This document shows positions 8,285 through 15,720 of a stretch of 18,451 nt of DNA, piece by piece (within the stretch, counting starts at the first letter, position 1; each line of letters opens with the position of its first letter). The stretch is from a bacterium UBP2_UBA5202. Lineage in GTDB: Bacteria > Edwardsbacteria > AC1 > EtOH8. The position numbers and the translations under genes were made by a program. The notes under the pieces were generated by a model. The model had not been told where the DNA came from and did no database searches. It saw nothing but the letters and a program-made list of their open reading frames with translations. The stretch lies in contig DHVS01000017.1 of the NCBI GenBank assembly GCA_002412795.1, forward strand, positions 1 through 18,451, in the 5' to 3' direction.

Positions 8285-8313
8285 AGTATACCAAAAAATA
8301 AAAATGTATTCAA
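8285..8313 (-). promoter_or_regulatory. Predicted sigma70-type promoter for tRNA-Val
   Basis: On the minus strand TTGAAT (8313-8308), 17 nt, then TATACT (8290-8285). Transcription would begin near 8278 and reach the tRNA after about 258 nt, passing the 58-nt repeat. It lies just after the stop codon of the sua5 fusion gene. Confidence 0.55.
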
Positions 8314-8347
8314 GTTTTTTGTTGGGAGTTCCATTCTCAGATCATTC

Positions 8348-9460
8348 TTACGCCAGGATCTCTTTTATCTTCTCCAGCACATCCGGCATTTCGTGTTTTA
8401 TCAATTCCAGTGTCCTGGCATAATCGTCCAGCGTTCCGCCGATGGGATCTGCCACTCCGTCCACCGAGAGCAGGTCCACCTGGGCTTTGGAGAAAAGTTT
8501 TCTGGCATCCTGCCGGTGACTTTCCTCCAAGGCGATGATGATATCGGACTGTTTTATCAAACTATCTGTCAGGGTCCGGGAGTGATGGCCGGACAGGTCG
8601 AAGCCGCATTTCCTGGCCGTCTCCTGCCCCTTGTCCGTGGCCGGCATACCCGGCAAAGCCCTGGTGCCGCAGGAGCGGATGGTTACCCTGTCCCTCCATT
8701 GTTTGGGGAGAATGTGCTTGAGATATCCCTCCGCCATGGGGCTGCGGCAGGTGTTGCCGGTGCAGACGAACAGCACCTCAACCTTGTCCTGCTTTACCGG
8801 CAGCTGCAGCAGCTCTGATAGTTCCTGCCGGCCGATGTCTCCCCGGCGAAGTATCACCGGATGCTCCCGGGACAGGTCCAGCACCGTGGAGGGACGGCAA
8901 CGGGGCAAAACCCCGCCGTCCAGCAACAGGTCCACTGGATCGTTGAATGATTCCATCACCTGCTCAGCATTACAGGATTCCTGAGCCCCGCTGGCATTGG
9001 CGCTGGTGGTGGCCAGCGGGCAGTCCAACTGGTCCAGAATGGCCTGGAGCGCCTGGTGCCCTGGGATCCTGATGCCGATGGTGCCGTTTTTGTCCAATCC
9101 CCATTTTTTGACCCGGTCCGAAGCGGAGAACACCATGGTCAGCGGGCCCGGCCAATAAGCATCGATAAGTTTCCCGGCATATTCCGGGTACTGCCGAACG
9201 ATTCCGGTAAGCTCCTTTGGATCTTTGATAAACAGGATCAGCGGTTTGGAAAAGTTGCGCCCCTTAAGCCGGTAGACCTTTTTAACCGCCTGTGGCCGGT
9301 CGGCCCGGCAGCCCAGGCCATAGACCGTATCGGTGGGAAAGGCCATCACCTCTCCACGGTTCAGGACCTCCACGGCCTGGGCTGCGGTCTCGGAAAGGCC
9401 GGAGCCGTCTTGATCCAGTTTGATCAAATGTCCCTTGGCTTGGCGGAAAATGTTTCTCAT
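8348..9460 (-). CDS. Fusion: Sua5/YrdC/YwlC threonylcarbamoyl-AMP synthase + low-molecular-weight phosphatase (YwlE-like)
   Basis: This is a two-domain protein of 370 residues. Residues about 20-215 are a Sua5/YrdC domain, which makes threonylcarbamoyl-AMP for the tRNA t6A modification. Motifs are FPTDTVYGLG (41-50), KGRNFSKP, TTSANASG (151-158) and PSTVLDL. Residues about 227-370 are a low-molecular-weight phosphatase domain with P-loop CTGNTCRS (C233, R239) and general acid D338 in DPIGG. Thr237 is in the place where Bacillus YwlE has its Thr that selects phosphoarginine; tyrosine phosphatases usually have Ile there. In Firmicutes ywlC and ywlE are nearby separate genes; here they are one reading frame. 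The ATG overlaps the def stop as ATGA, so translation is probably coupled. The domains are certain; phosphoarginine as substrate is inferred. Confidence 0.93.
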   Translation of the reverse strand: MRNIFRQAKGHLIKLDQDGSGLSETAAQAVEVLNRGEVMAFPTDTVYGLGCRADRPQAVKKVYRLKGRNFSKPLILFIKDPKELTGIVRQYPEYAGKLIDAYWPGPLTMVFSASDRVKKWGLDKNGTIGIRIPGHQALQAILDQLDCPLATTSANASGAQESCNAEQVMESFNDPVDLLLDGGVLPRCRPSTVLDLSREHPVILRRGDIGRQELSELLQLPVKQDKVEVLFVCTGNTCRSPMAEGYLKHILPKQWRDRVTIRSCGTRALPGMPATDKGQETARKCGFDLSGHHSRTLTDSLIKQSDIIIALEESHRQDARKLFSKAQVDLLSVDGVADPIGGTLDDYARTLELIKHEMPDVLEKIKEILA

Positions 9461-9996
9461 TTGGCTTTGTCCCCGGCCTTGGCGCTTATTTCCTTGAGCT
9501 GTTTTTTCAATAATTGCCGTTTGATCGGGCTGAGATGATCTATGAAAAGCACTCCGTTAAGATGGTCCATCTCGTGCAGGTACACCCGGGCCAAAAAGTC
9601 GGAAGCCTCCATTTCCATGGGGTTGCCGTCCCGGTCCAGGCCGGTGACGGTCACGTTCCGGGACCGGGATACTTCGGCGTACATCCCGGGAAAGCTCAAG
9701 CACCCCTCCTGATAGACCACCTTGCCGTCGGAGACCTGAAGCTTGGGGTTGATCAGGATCAGAGGCTTGGTATGTTTTGAGTCCAAAGCCGGCAGGTTGA
9801 TTATGCACAGTGCCATCGACTGGCCCACCTGGGGCGCAGCCAGGCCCAGCCCTTTGGCCGAAGCCAGCGATTCGATCATCTGATCGGCCAAAGAGATCAG
9901 CCGGCCGTCGATGTTCTTCACCGGCTCGGCCTTTTGCCTCAGCACCGGGTCGCCGTAGACCCTGATGGGCAGTATTTTTTGTTTGGTTGCTGGCAT
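9457..9996 (-). CDS. def: Peptide deformylase
   Basis: This enzyme removes the formyl group from the N-terminal Met of new proteins, using Fe/Zn. All three motifs are present when counted from the ATG at 9996: GLGLAAPQ (49-56), EGCLS (97-101, metal ligand C99) and HEMDH (141-145, ligands H141 and H145, catalytic E142). The length is then 179 residues, typical for the family. A longer frame from 10026 adds ten residues, but those are encoded by the dispersed repeat at 10005, so I prefer the internal ATG, 10 nt after AGGGG. The stop overlaps the start of the sua5 fusion gene. A C-terminal lysine-rich extension (SPIKRQLLKKQLKEI..) is normal. It is probably co-transcribed with yajC and the fusion gene. 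Confidence 0.96.
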   Translation of the reverse strand: MPATKQKILPIRVYGDPVLRQKAEPVKNIDGRLISLADQMIESLASAKGLGLAAPQVGQSMALCIINLPALDSKHTKPLILINPKLQVSDGKVVYQEGCLSFPGMYAEVSRSRNVTVTGLDRDGNPMEMEASDFLARVYLHEMDHLNGVLFIDHLSPIKRQLLKKQLKEISAKAGDKAK

Positions 9997-10004
9997 CTCT
10001 CTTA

Positions 10005-10092
10005 TGCCCCTAAGACACGAAGACACTAACTTGTTGATCGTTATTTGTTGATTGGTAATTGGTATTTGTGTCTTGGTGCCTTGGTGGCAAAA
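10005..10092. repeat. Inverted repeat of the CACGAA family in the yajC/def spacer
   Basis: The left arm CCCCTAAGACACGAAGACAC (10007-10026) faces the right arm ATTTGTGTCTTGGTGCCTTG (10064-10083), followed by GTGGCAAAA. The arms consist of an 8-10 nt motif of the CACNAAGA type repeated in tandem. The element fills the whole spacer between the yajC stop and the def start, and its right arm touches the yajC stop codon. Confidence 0.65.
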
Positions 10093-10419
10093 TTACTTTT
10101 CCAGTTTGACCGAGACCGTGGATTTTTGCACTTCGATCTTGACGTTCTCGTCGATTTTGACCACCACCATGTTCCGGGCGTCGTCCACTCCCACTACTGT
10201 GCCGTGGATCCCGCCGGCGGCGATGACCTTGTCACCCTTCTGCAGGCCCTTCAGCATCTGGGCGTGTTTTTTCTGCTGGCGCTGCTGGGGAAGGATCAGC
10301 AGGACGTAGATGATGACGAACATGATGACGATGGGCAGCAGGCCCAGCAAACCACCGCCGCTCTGCTGTCCGCCAGCCGGGGCCCCCGGCTGGCCCATGG
10401 CAAATGCTATTCCGAACAA
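10093..10419 (-). CDS. yajC: Preprotein translocase subunit YajC
   Basis: YajC is the small single-span membrane subunit that associates with SecDF of the Sec translocon. The 108-residue protein has a Gly/Pro/Gln-rich N-terminus, one transmembrane helix (LLPIVIMFVIIYVLLILP, about residues 27-44) and the family's charged motif PQQRQQKKHAQMLKGLQKGDKV. The terminal beta domain follows (AAGGIHGTVVGVDD...NMVVVKIDENVKIEVQKSTV). The start is a TTG at 10419, chosen because AGGAG lies 7 nt before it; the next ATG would give a truncated N-terminus with no ribosome site. It precedes def in the same direction; secD and secF are not adjacent here. Confidence 0.95.
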   Translation of the reverse strand: MFGIAFAMGQPGAPAGGQQSGGGLLGLLPIVIMFVIIYVLLILPQQRQQKKHAQMLKGLQKGDKVIAAGGIHGTVVGVDDARNMVVVKIDENVKIEVQKSTVSVKLEK

Positions 10420-10501
10420 AGTGTTTCTCCTTTTATTGTTATGGTATATGGTGTAACTATCGACGGTTTAACAAATATGCCTTTGTCTTGTATTGGAGAA
10501 T

Positions 10502-10546
10502 GATCCTTCGGCTTGCCGCACCTGATGCTCTGCTCAGGATGACATT
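10502..10546 (-). repeat. CTGAGC...GCCGAAGGA dispersed repeat, copy 2 (inverted)
   Basis: The plus strand reads GATCCTTCGGCTTGCC at the left and GCTCAGGATGACATTG at the right, the reverse of the element at 8146-8192. The left and right ends pair imperfectly (GATCCTTCGG...). It lies in the cdd/yajC spacer, close after the cdd stop codon. Confidence 0.5.
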
Positions 10547-10555
10547 GCCCAATGG

Positions 10556-10972
10556 TTATTTATTTTTCAGCGATTTCGGACCGAAGGAATCCGGCAGCAG
10601 TTCTTTTAGTCTCCGTGTTTTGACCCGCCCCTTGGCCCCGGCCATGATCACTTCCATCTCCGGGGCAAACTCGTTAAGCACCTGGCGGCAGGCCCCGCAG
10701 GGCGCGGTAGGTTCCGGGGAGTCGGAGACGATTGCTATGGCGGTAAAGTTTCTCTCCCTCCTCCCCACCGCCTGGAACACGGCATTGCGCTCGGCGCAGC
10801 AGGTCAACCCGTAGGAGGCGTTCTCCACGTTGCACCCGGTATAGACCTTGCCGCTCTTTGCCAGCAGGGCCGCGCCCACTTTAAACTTGGAATAAGGAGC
10901 ATAGGCCTTGGCCTTGGCCTTCTGGGCAGCCTTGATCAAGTCGTTAGAAGTTAGGGTATAGGGTTTAGGCAT
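10556..10972 (-). CDS. cdd: Cytidine deaminase
   Basis: Cytidine deaminase converts cytidine and deoxycytidine to uridine and deoxyuridine in pyrimidine salvage. The 138-residue protein is of the small tetrameric type. Zinc ligands are C59 (CAE motif), C92 and C95 (PCGACRQ), and E61 is the proton shuttle. Other typical signs are the N-terminal AYAPYSKFKVGAALL, GCNVENASYGLTCCAERNA and SDSPEPTAPCGACRQ. The start ATG overlaps the end of the four-helix-bundle gene by 8 nt. The first codons (MPKPYTLT) are written in a CCTAAACCCTATACCCTAAC repeat, so the original N-terminus may have been altered. The Lys-rich tail (FGPKSLKNK) is ordinary. DeoB lies upstream with the same polarity, consistent with nucleoside salvage. 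Confidence 0.96.
   Translation of the reverse strand: MPKPYTLTSNDLIKAAQKAKAKAYAPYSKFKVGAALLAKSGKVYTGCNVENASYGLTCCAERNAVFQAVGRRERNFTAIAIVSDSPEPTAPCGACRQVLNEFAPEMEVIMAGAKGRVKTRRLKELLPDSFGPKSLKNK
10945..10969. repeat. TTAGGG-type repeat at the cdd start (left side of an inverted pair)
   Basis: TAGAAGTTAGGGTATAGGG followed by TTTAGG. It shares the TAGAAGTTAG and GTTAGGGT modules with the minus strand of 11331-11353, so the two surround the four-helix-bundle gene in inverted orientation. It encodes the N-terminus of cdd and the last bases of the upstream gene. Confidence 0.55.
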
Positions 10973-11324
10973 TTTTTATACTCTCCATCAGTGCTCGCAG
11001 CATCTTGCTGACTTCAATCACCAAGCCTTGGGCTTTCTCATATTTTTCTTGAGAACAATAATTTAAATCTTTGGACAGAAGAAGCTGGGTTTCCAACTCG
11101 GCCACCGAGCCATAGGCAATGGAAAGGAATTGTATATATTCGCCCCGGTGCTGTCTGTTATAACCTTCCGAAATATTGGAGGGAATTGATACAGCACACC
11201 TTCTTAATTGATTTATCAAACCATACTGCTCGCTCTTTGGATATGTCTTGGTGGTCTCATATACCAAAAGGCACAAAGCGTATGACTTTTGCCAGACTAT
11301 CAAATCCTTATAACTTTTACCCAT
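10965..11324 (-). CDS. Four-helix-bundle protein (23S rRNA intervening-sequence / S23 family)
   Basis: This is a 119-residue all-helical protein of the TIGR02436/PF05635 type. Family features are the N-terminal DLIVWQKSYALCLLVYETTKTYPKSEQYGLINQLRRCAVSIPSNISEG, and then GEYIQFLSIAYGSVAELETQLLLSKDLNY. These proteins were first found in 23S rRNA intervening sequences. They also occur scattered in genomes; a relative (Avd) works with diversity-generating retroelements. No reverse transcriptase or rRNA is visible here. Its base composition is clearly more AT-rich than deoB and cdd on either side, and TTAGGG-type repeats lie at both ends, so it was probably inserted. The biochemical role is unknown; the family call is secure. 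Confidence 0.9.
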   Translation of the reverse strand: MGKSYKDLIVWQKSYALCLLVYETTKTYPKSEQYGLINQLRRCAVSIPSNISEGYNRQHRGEYIQFLSIAYGSVAELETQLLLSKDLNYCSQEKYEKAQGLVIEVSKMLRALMESIKNA

Positions 11325-11330
11325 ACTAAC

Positions 11331-11353
11331 TTCTATCCCCTAAACCCTAACAG
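11331..11353. repeat. CCCTAAACCC-type repeat (right side of an inverted pair)
   Basis: TTCTATCCCCTAAACCCTAA and CAG fill the gap between the deoB stop codon and the four-helix-bundle start. On the minus strand it reads GTTAGGGTTTAGGGGATAG, matching 10945-10969 in module content. Confidence 0.55.
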
Positions 11354-12529
11354 CTATATTGTGATCTGTTTTAAGAAGCTCGTTCCCTGGCCGGTGCCAG
11401 TGATGCCGAAGACCCCGGCCAAAGTGGCCGCGATGTCAGCAAAGCTTTCCCGGGTTCCCAAGTCAACCCCGCTTTTGACCCCCGGGCTGTGGACTAACAG
11501 CGGCGTGTATTCCCGGGAGTGGTCAGTGGAAGGCGTGGTGGGGTCGTTGCCGTGGTCGGCGGTAATCAGGAGCAGATCGTCTCCGGTCAAGGCCTTCAGC
11601 AGCTCTGGCAGCCAGGCGTCGAATTCCTGCAAGCCTTGATAGAAGCCCTGGACATCGTTGCGGTGGCCCCAGCTCATGTCAAAGTCCACCAGGTTGGCCA
11701 TCAGCAGGCCTTGTTTTAGGCCGGGCAGGGCTTCCAGGATCTTTTGCATTCCGTCCCGGTTGTCGTCGGTGTGGATGCTTTGGCTCAGGCCCTGGCCGGC
11801 GAACAGGTCGCGGATCTTGCCCACCCCGATCACCTGCAGGCCGCTGTTCTTTAGATGGTCCAGCACCGTGGGCTGGGGCGGCTTCAGGGAAAAATCCTTG
11901 CGGTGTCCTCCCACCCTTTGATAGTTTCCGGATGTTCCAATGAACGGCCGGGCGATCACCCTCCCCAGCGCGTGTTCACCGGTCAGGATGTCCCTGGCCT
12001 TTTGGCACCAGTCGTAAAGCTGCTCCAGGGGAACGATGTCCTCGTGACAGGCTATCTGGAACACGCTGTCGGCAGAGGTGTAGACTATGGGGAACCCTGT
12101 TTTGACCTGCCGGTCCCCCAGTTCCCTGATGATCTCGGTGCCGGAGGCCACTTTGTTGGCCAAAATGTCCCGGCCGATGGCTTTTTTGAAAGGTTCGATG
12201 ATCTCCGGCGGAAATCCCTGCGGATAGGTGGGCAATGGCTTTTCGGTCACCAGCCCCGCTATCTCCCAGTGCCCGAAGGTGGAATCCTTGCCCTTGGAAC
12301 GCTCGGCCAGTTTGCCCCAGCAGCCTGCGGCCTGATCGTTCCTGGGAACCCCGGAGATATCTATGATGTTCCCCAGCCCCAGGTACTGCAGGTTGGACAG
12401 GGCCAGCCCGCCGGGCACGGCCCGGGAAAGGTTGCCCAGGGTGTTGCTTCCCCGGTCGCCGAAATCGGCGGCATCGGGAAGTTCGCCCGCCCCGCATCCG
12501 TCCAGTATTATCAGGATCGCCCTTTTCAT
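11354..12529 (-). CDS. deoB: Phosphopentomutase
   Basis: DeoB interconverts (deoxy)ribose 1-phosphate and 5-phosphate, linking nucleoside breakdown to central metabolism. The 391-residue protein belongs to the alkaline phosphatase superfamily. The N-terminal metal-site motif is ILIILDGCGAGELPDAADFGDRGSNTLGNL. The catalytic region is GKDSTFGHWEIAG (phosphorylatable Thr), and PTYPQGFP follows. The inserted cap has SADSVFQIACHED. The second metal site shows NLVDFDMSWGHRND and ITADHGNDPTTPSTDHSREYTPLL. All are typical and the length is normal. The ATG has only a weak ribosome site (TTAAAG). It lies upstream of the four-helix-bundle gene and cdd, downstream of a strong terminator, so it probably starts a new transcription unit. 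Confidence 0.97.
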   Translation of the reverse strand: MKRAILIILDGCGAGELPDAADFGDRGSNTLGNLSRAVPGGLALSNLQYLGLGNIIDISGVPRNDQAAGCWGKLAERSKGKDSTFGHWEIAGLVTEKPLPTYPQGFPPEIIEPFKKAIGRDILANKVASGTEIIRELGDRQVKTGFPIVYTSADSVFQIACHEDIVPLEQLYDWCQKARDILTGEHALGRVIARPFIGTSGNYQRVGGHRKDFSLKPPQPTVLDHLKNSGLQVIGVGKIRDLFAGQGLSQSIHTDDNRDGMQKILEALPGLKQGLLMANLVDFDMSWGHRNDVQGFYQGLQEFDAWLPELLKALTGDDLLLITADHGNDPTTPSTDHSREYTPLLVHSPGVKSGVDLGTRESFADIAATLAGVFGITGTGQGTSFLKQITI

Positions 12530-12571
12530 GAACTTTAATTATCTCATATTTTTTGCCGGTTGTAAATAGCA

Positions 12572-12602
12572 AAACGCCCCCCGCCAAAGGCGGGGGGCGT
12601 TT
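12572..12602 (-). terminator. GC-rich Rho-independent terminator after the Ig-like lipoprotein gene
   Basis: AAACGCCCCCCGCC (12572-12585) and GGCGGGGGGCGTTT (12589-12602) are perfect 14-bp arms around AAA. On the minus strand the stem is followed by TTTTGCTATTT. It starts 15 nt after the stop codon at 12618 and ends the two-gene envelope unit before deoB. Confidence 0.88.
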
Positions 12603-12617
12603 CAATTACTCCTTGGA

Positions 12618-13898
12618 TTACCGTGAGAAGTTCCAGCTGATGTCGTCCGAGGGAATGTTCCAGCCCGGAACTCCGGCTTCGCCGCCGATATTGTTGCCGT
12701 TGCCGTCCAGCATCAATCCGGCATTATCCTTGAGCTGACGGTTCAGGTATAACCTGTAGTTTCCCGATCCCACCGGAGCGTTCTCCAGGGTAAAGCGTAC
12801 CTGCCTGGCCGATATGTCGCTCGGCTGGGCATAGATCCGGCCGGAGATGGCCCCGGTTATGGTGCCGCCGCTGGTCTTGTACACTATGATGTTGCCGGCA
12901 GTGGCCGTGACCATGTCCAGGCTGTCATTGAAGGCGATGATCATCTCGGTGGTAGTCAGGTTGGGGTTGCCTGTCAATTTAAGCGGTGTATAGTCACCGG
13001 GGGCCACACCAGAAGTGCGGAAGGGCCAGACCGCGTTGGGGATGTTGGCCACATAGCCGTAATTCATCCACACCGCTTTGTTAGAAGGGTTGCTGGTATC
13101 CTTTAAGTTGTTAAGGTTAACGTTGACCGTGTATGGCGCGTTGGAGACCAGTATAGAATCGGCCCCGGTGGTCCGGAAATAGAGATACCATGAGCTGCCC
13201 GTCCAGTTGGTTCCGTCTGACTTCAGGGCTATGCTCCTCCCGGTGCTGTCCTTGACGCTGAAATTGGTCCGGACCAGGTTGGAGTCCATGTCGTTGGCGT
13301 CAAATCTGCAGTAGAACTGGGGATAGATGGGGTTTACGGAACCACCGTAAGGAGATCCATCCGTCAGGGCAGGGTGAATGATGTCCGGGGCCGGGGTGGC
13401 GGGTGCTCCCACCCGGACATAATACCTCATATTATCATAGGGCACGCCGTCGCCCTGGCCGTTTCCGTTGCCGTCGATATAGCCGCCGCCCGGGGATTGC
13501 AGCCCGGTGGTCAGGGTAATATTGACCCAAGCTGCCACGGAGCTCCAAGTACCGTAGATCACCGCTTTTTTCAGCTCGGGGTAGTATGTTATGGAGCTGT
13601 CCTGGATGCCGTCAACCTTGATGTTGGTAAAGTTGACGGTGCCGGCGTTCATGTTAACCGGGAAGGTTATGATGATCTGAGCCTGCACTCCGGCAGTACC
13701 GCCGTCCAGGTCGTTGAGCGGGTTGCCCAAACCGGGGGTGATGGTCACTGCTCCGGAGTTGATCAGGTTGGAGGCGGATACCCCCATGGCGGCATCGGTC
13801 ACCGGCTCAAAGGGATTGTCCTTTTTGCCGCAGCCGACCACGGCCAGCACCAGGACCAGAAGCAGGGCCGATCCCTTCAGAAATTTTCCTATATTCAT
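12618..13898 (-). CDS. Lipoprotein with Ig-like (SbsA/Big_5-type) domains
   Basis: This is a 426-residue secreted lipoprotein. The N-terminus MNIGKFLKGSALLLVLVLAVVGC is a lipobox signal, with Cys23 to be lipidated and then the charged KKDNPFEP. Several Ig-like repeats of the bacterial SbsA type follow. Examples are AQIIITFPVNMNAGTVN and EMIIAFNDSLDMVTATAGNI, the edge strands of such domains. Asp/Asn loops DGNGNGQGD and DGNGNNIGG close them, as in Ca-binding or turn motifs. No enzyme motif is present. It is the second gene of a unit, 27 nt after the beta-barrel-like gene, with GAGGAG upstream of its ATG. The pair may form an outer-membrane or cell-surface complex. The lipoprotein class is firm, the biological role is unknown. 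Confidence 0.85.
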   Translation of the reverse strand: MNIGKFLKGSALLLVLVLAVVGCGKKDNPFEPVTDAAMGVSASNLINSGAVTITPGLGNPLNDLDGGTAGVQAQIIITFPVNMNAGTVNFTNIKVDGIQDSSITYYPELKKAVIYGTWSSVAAWVNITLTTGLQSPGGGYIDGNGNGQGDGVPYDNMRYYVRVGAPATPAPDIIHPALTDGSPYGGSVNPIYPQFYCRFDANDMDSNLVRTNFSVKDSTGRSIALKSDGTNWTGSSWYLYFRTTGADSILVSNAPYTVNVNLNNLKDTSNPSNKAVWMNYGYVANIPNAVWPFRTSGVAPGDYTPLKLTGNPNLTTTEMIIAFNDSLDMVTATAGNIIVYKTSGGTITGAISGRIYAQPSDISARQVRFTLENAPVGSGNYRLYLNRQLKDNAGLMLDGNGNNIGGEAGVPGWNIPSDDISWNFSR

Positions 13899-13925
13899 CT
13901 TTTTCTCCTCTTTAAATTTTTGTTC

Positions 13926-15587
13926 TTAGAATTTGAAGACGGCCGAAAGCTTCCAGTCGGTCATGTCGGTCAGCTGGGAAAAGCCCATCAGGTCTATCTG
14001 CAGGTTTTCGCTAATCTTCCAGCCGGCCCCGTAACTGTAGTTGACGTAGGCCTCGGAATAATTGCCGCTGTAGGAAACGCCGTTGTAACTGTTGTAGTTG
14101 GCCGGGATGGTCTCGGTGGTGTCGCCCACCCCGTTGATGTTGGTGACCTTGTTGGGAACGAACTCGTAGTGGTAGGTCTCTGCCCCGTCGTAGAAGTTAA
14201 AGCTGGGGGAGGCGCCCAACCGGAAGACGAAGGGCTTGGTGATGTGGAACTCCACCCCCACCGGGGCGTGTATCACCTTGGCGGATTGGGTGTATACATG
14301 TAAATATTTGTAGCTGCCGGTGGTGATGGTGGTATAGTCGTTGAACAACATCGGATTGCCGTCATTGTAAACTATCACTTCGCTGTACTGGCTGGTGTAT
14401 TCCATACTGTAATCCCTGGTCCCCGTGCCTAACCCCAGGCCCAGGGCCAGTTCCACCTTGTCGCCCAGCTTGGCGGTGGTCTTGCTGCCCAGCATTAATT
14501 CCATATTGTGGTTATCCTGGAACACCGGGTCGCTGGCTCTGGTCCGGGTGGTGACGGTGCTGTTCAGGCCGGTGGGCAGCATGAAGGCGTCGTTCCGGAG
14601 GTATTCGCTGGTGATGAACCCGTCGGCCCGCTCGCCGCTGAGGGTGGAGAACATCAGGTCGGTGCGGGTCTTGATCCTGTCATTCCATTTGTAGACCATG
14701 GAGCCCCGCAGGTTGATCTCCAGCCCCACATGGTCGTTGGGGATGATGTCCATCAGAGCAGTGCTGTCGATGGAGCTGCCGTTGGCCGTGGCCACCGAAG
14801 GATTGTAGGTGGCGCTGGTGTAGGTCAGGGTGTCATAGCGGTTGGCCAGGTAGACGTTGATGCCGCCGGCCAGACCCAGGTCTATCTGGTCGCCCATCGG
14901 CATCCAGTAGCTAAGAGCCCCGCCGTTGACGCTCCGGTCAACCTGCTGCAGGTAGGCGCTGCTGATGGTTATGTCGCTGGTCACCCGGTTCAGCACTAGG
15001 TCGGTGACCGCTTGGTGCTGTTCGAAGTTATTGCCCCAGGGGCGGGACATGTCGTTCTCCCCTTGGTGGTATAACAGCACTCCCAGCTTGCCCGGCCCCA
15101 TGTCGCGGCCGAAGCCCAGCCAAAAGTGGGTTTCGCTGAACCTGTCCTGGTCGCTGTCGGTCCGTTCGGTGACGGTGCGCTGGTCGTAGGTGCCGTTGGC
15201 GTCTACGTCCACGTAGTTGCTGCTGCTGACCATCTGGGTGTCGATATAATTATAATGATACTTGTCATACAGCAATCCGGCATGGCCGAAGTCCATTACC
15301 TTGCCCGAACCACCAAGCAGGTAGTAGCCGTCGCTGTTGTTGTTAAAAATCTCATCCTGCTTGTAGACCTGATTGGAAAGGTTGGTGTACAAGCGGTAGC
15401 CCTCGATGGACGAAAGACGAGCGGGATCCAACATCAGATCCAGGTCGTCCTCCAGCAGGTTGGCGGTCGAGGCGCTGCGGAATGATTCGGACCAGGGGTT
15501 AGACCACCAGGCCAGCCCTTCTGCGGCAAAGACATTGCCCGTAAGGACTGCCAGCATCAGGATAAGCACTATTGCTTTTGCTCTCAT
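13926..15587 (-). CDS. Predicted outer-membrane beta-barrel protein (553 aa)
   Basis: The signal peptide is MRAKAIVLILMLAVLTGNVFAAEG, with a likely cut after VFA. The mature part is rich in Tyr, Asn, Ser and Thr, with many alternating-hydrophobic strands. Examples are KVIHAPVGVEFHITKPFVFRLGASPSFNF and YVNYSYGAGWKISENLQIDLMGFSQL. It ends in SAVFKF; a terminal Phe is the usual recognition signal for BAM-assembled barrels. I do not recognise a specific family. No TonB box, enzyme motif or plug domain is visible. GGAGG lies 5 nt before the ATG. A promoter with TTGACA/TATCAT is about 135-160 nt upstream, and the lipoprotein gene follows by 27 nt. The sequence supports a barrel of perhaps a dozen or more strands, but the function is open. 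Confidence 0.8.
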   Translation of the reverse strand: MRAKAIVLILMLAVLTGNVFAAEGLAWWSNPWSESFRSASTANLLEDDLDLMLDPARLSSIEGYRLYTNLSNQVYKQDEIFNNNSDGYYLLGGSGKVMDFGHAGLLYDKYHYNYIDTQMVSSSNYVDVDANGTYDQRTVTERTDSDQDRFSETHFWLGFGRDMGPGKLGVLLYHQGENDMSRPWGNNFEQHQAVTDLVLNRVTSDITISSAYLQQVDRSVNGGALSYWMPMGDQIDLGLAGGINVYLANRYDTLTYTSATYNPSVATANGSSIDSTALMDIIPNDHVGLEINLRGSMVYKWNDRIKTRTDLMFSTLSGERADGFITSEYLRNDAFMLPTGLNSTVTTRTRASDPVFQDNHNMELMLGSKTTAKLGDKVELALGLGLGTGTRDYSMEYTSQYSEVIVYNDGNPMLFNDYTTITTGSYKYLHVYTQSAKVIHAPVGVEFHITKPFVFRLGASPSFNFYDGAETYHYEFVPNKVTNINGVGDTTETIPANYNSYNGVSYSGNYSEAYVNYSYGAGWKISENLQIDLMGFSQLTDMTDWKLSAVFKF

Positions 15588-15720
15588 TTTTTCCTCCAGT
15601 TTGTTAATTGGTTGGTTTTGATAAACATAGTTGGTAGTAGTTCACTAATAAACTGGTTACGGCTCACCTCCTTCTCTATATAATATATCTATTTACAAAC
15701 AATTACCATATATATTGTAT

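Larger units (their letters stand above)
8021..8347. other. Non-coding spacer between tRNA-Val and the sua5 fusion
   Basis: Open frames here on both strands (8044-8235 minus, 8033-8257 plus) run through dispersed repeats and have no family match by eye, so I call none. The spacer contains a CTGAGC...GCCGAAGGA repeat (8146-8192), the second copy of the 58-nt stem-loop repeat (8211-8268) and a promoter for the tRNA (8285-8313). Confidence 0.6.

Noticed and set aside
10965..11324. Diversity-generating retroelement or rRNA intervening sequence around the four-helix-bundle gene
   Set aside because: No reverse transcriptase, template/variable repeat pair or 23S rRNA sequence is visible nearby.
13374..14303. 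A 309-codon open frame on the plus strand
   Set aside because: It runs antisense across the lipoprotein and barrel genes, both of which have signal peptides and ribosome sites. Its product is low-complexity Val/Gly/His-rich, as expected of an antisense frame in GC-rich DNA.
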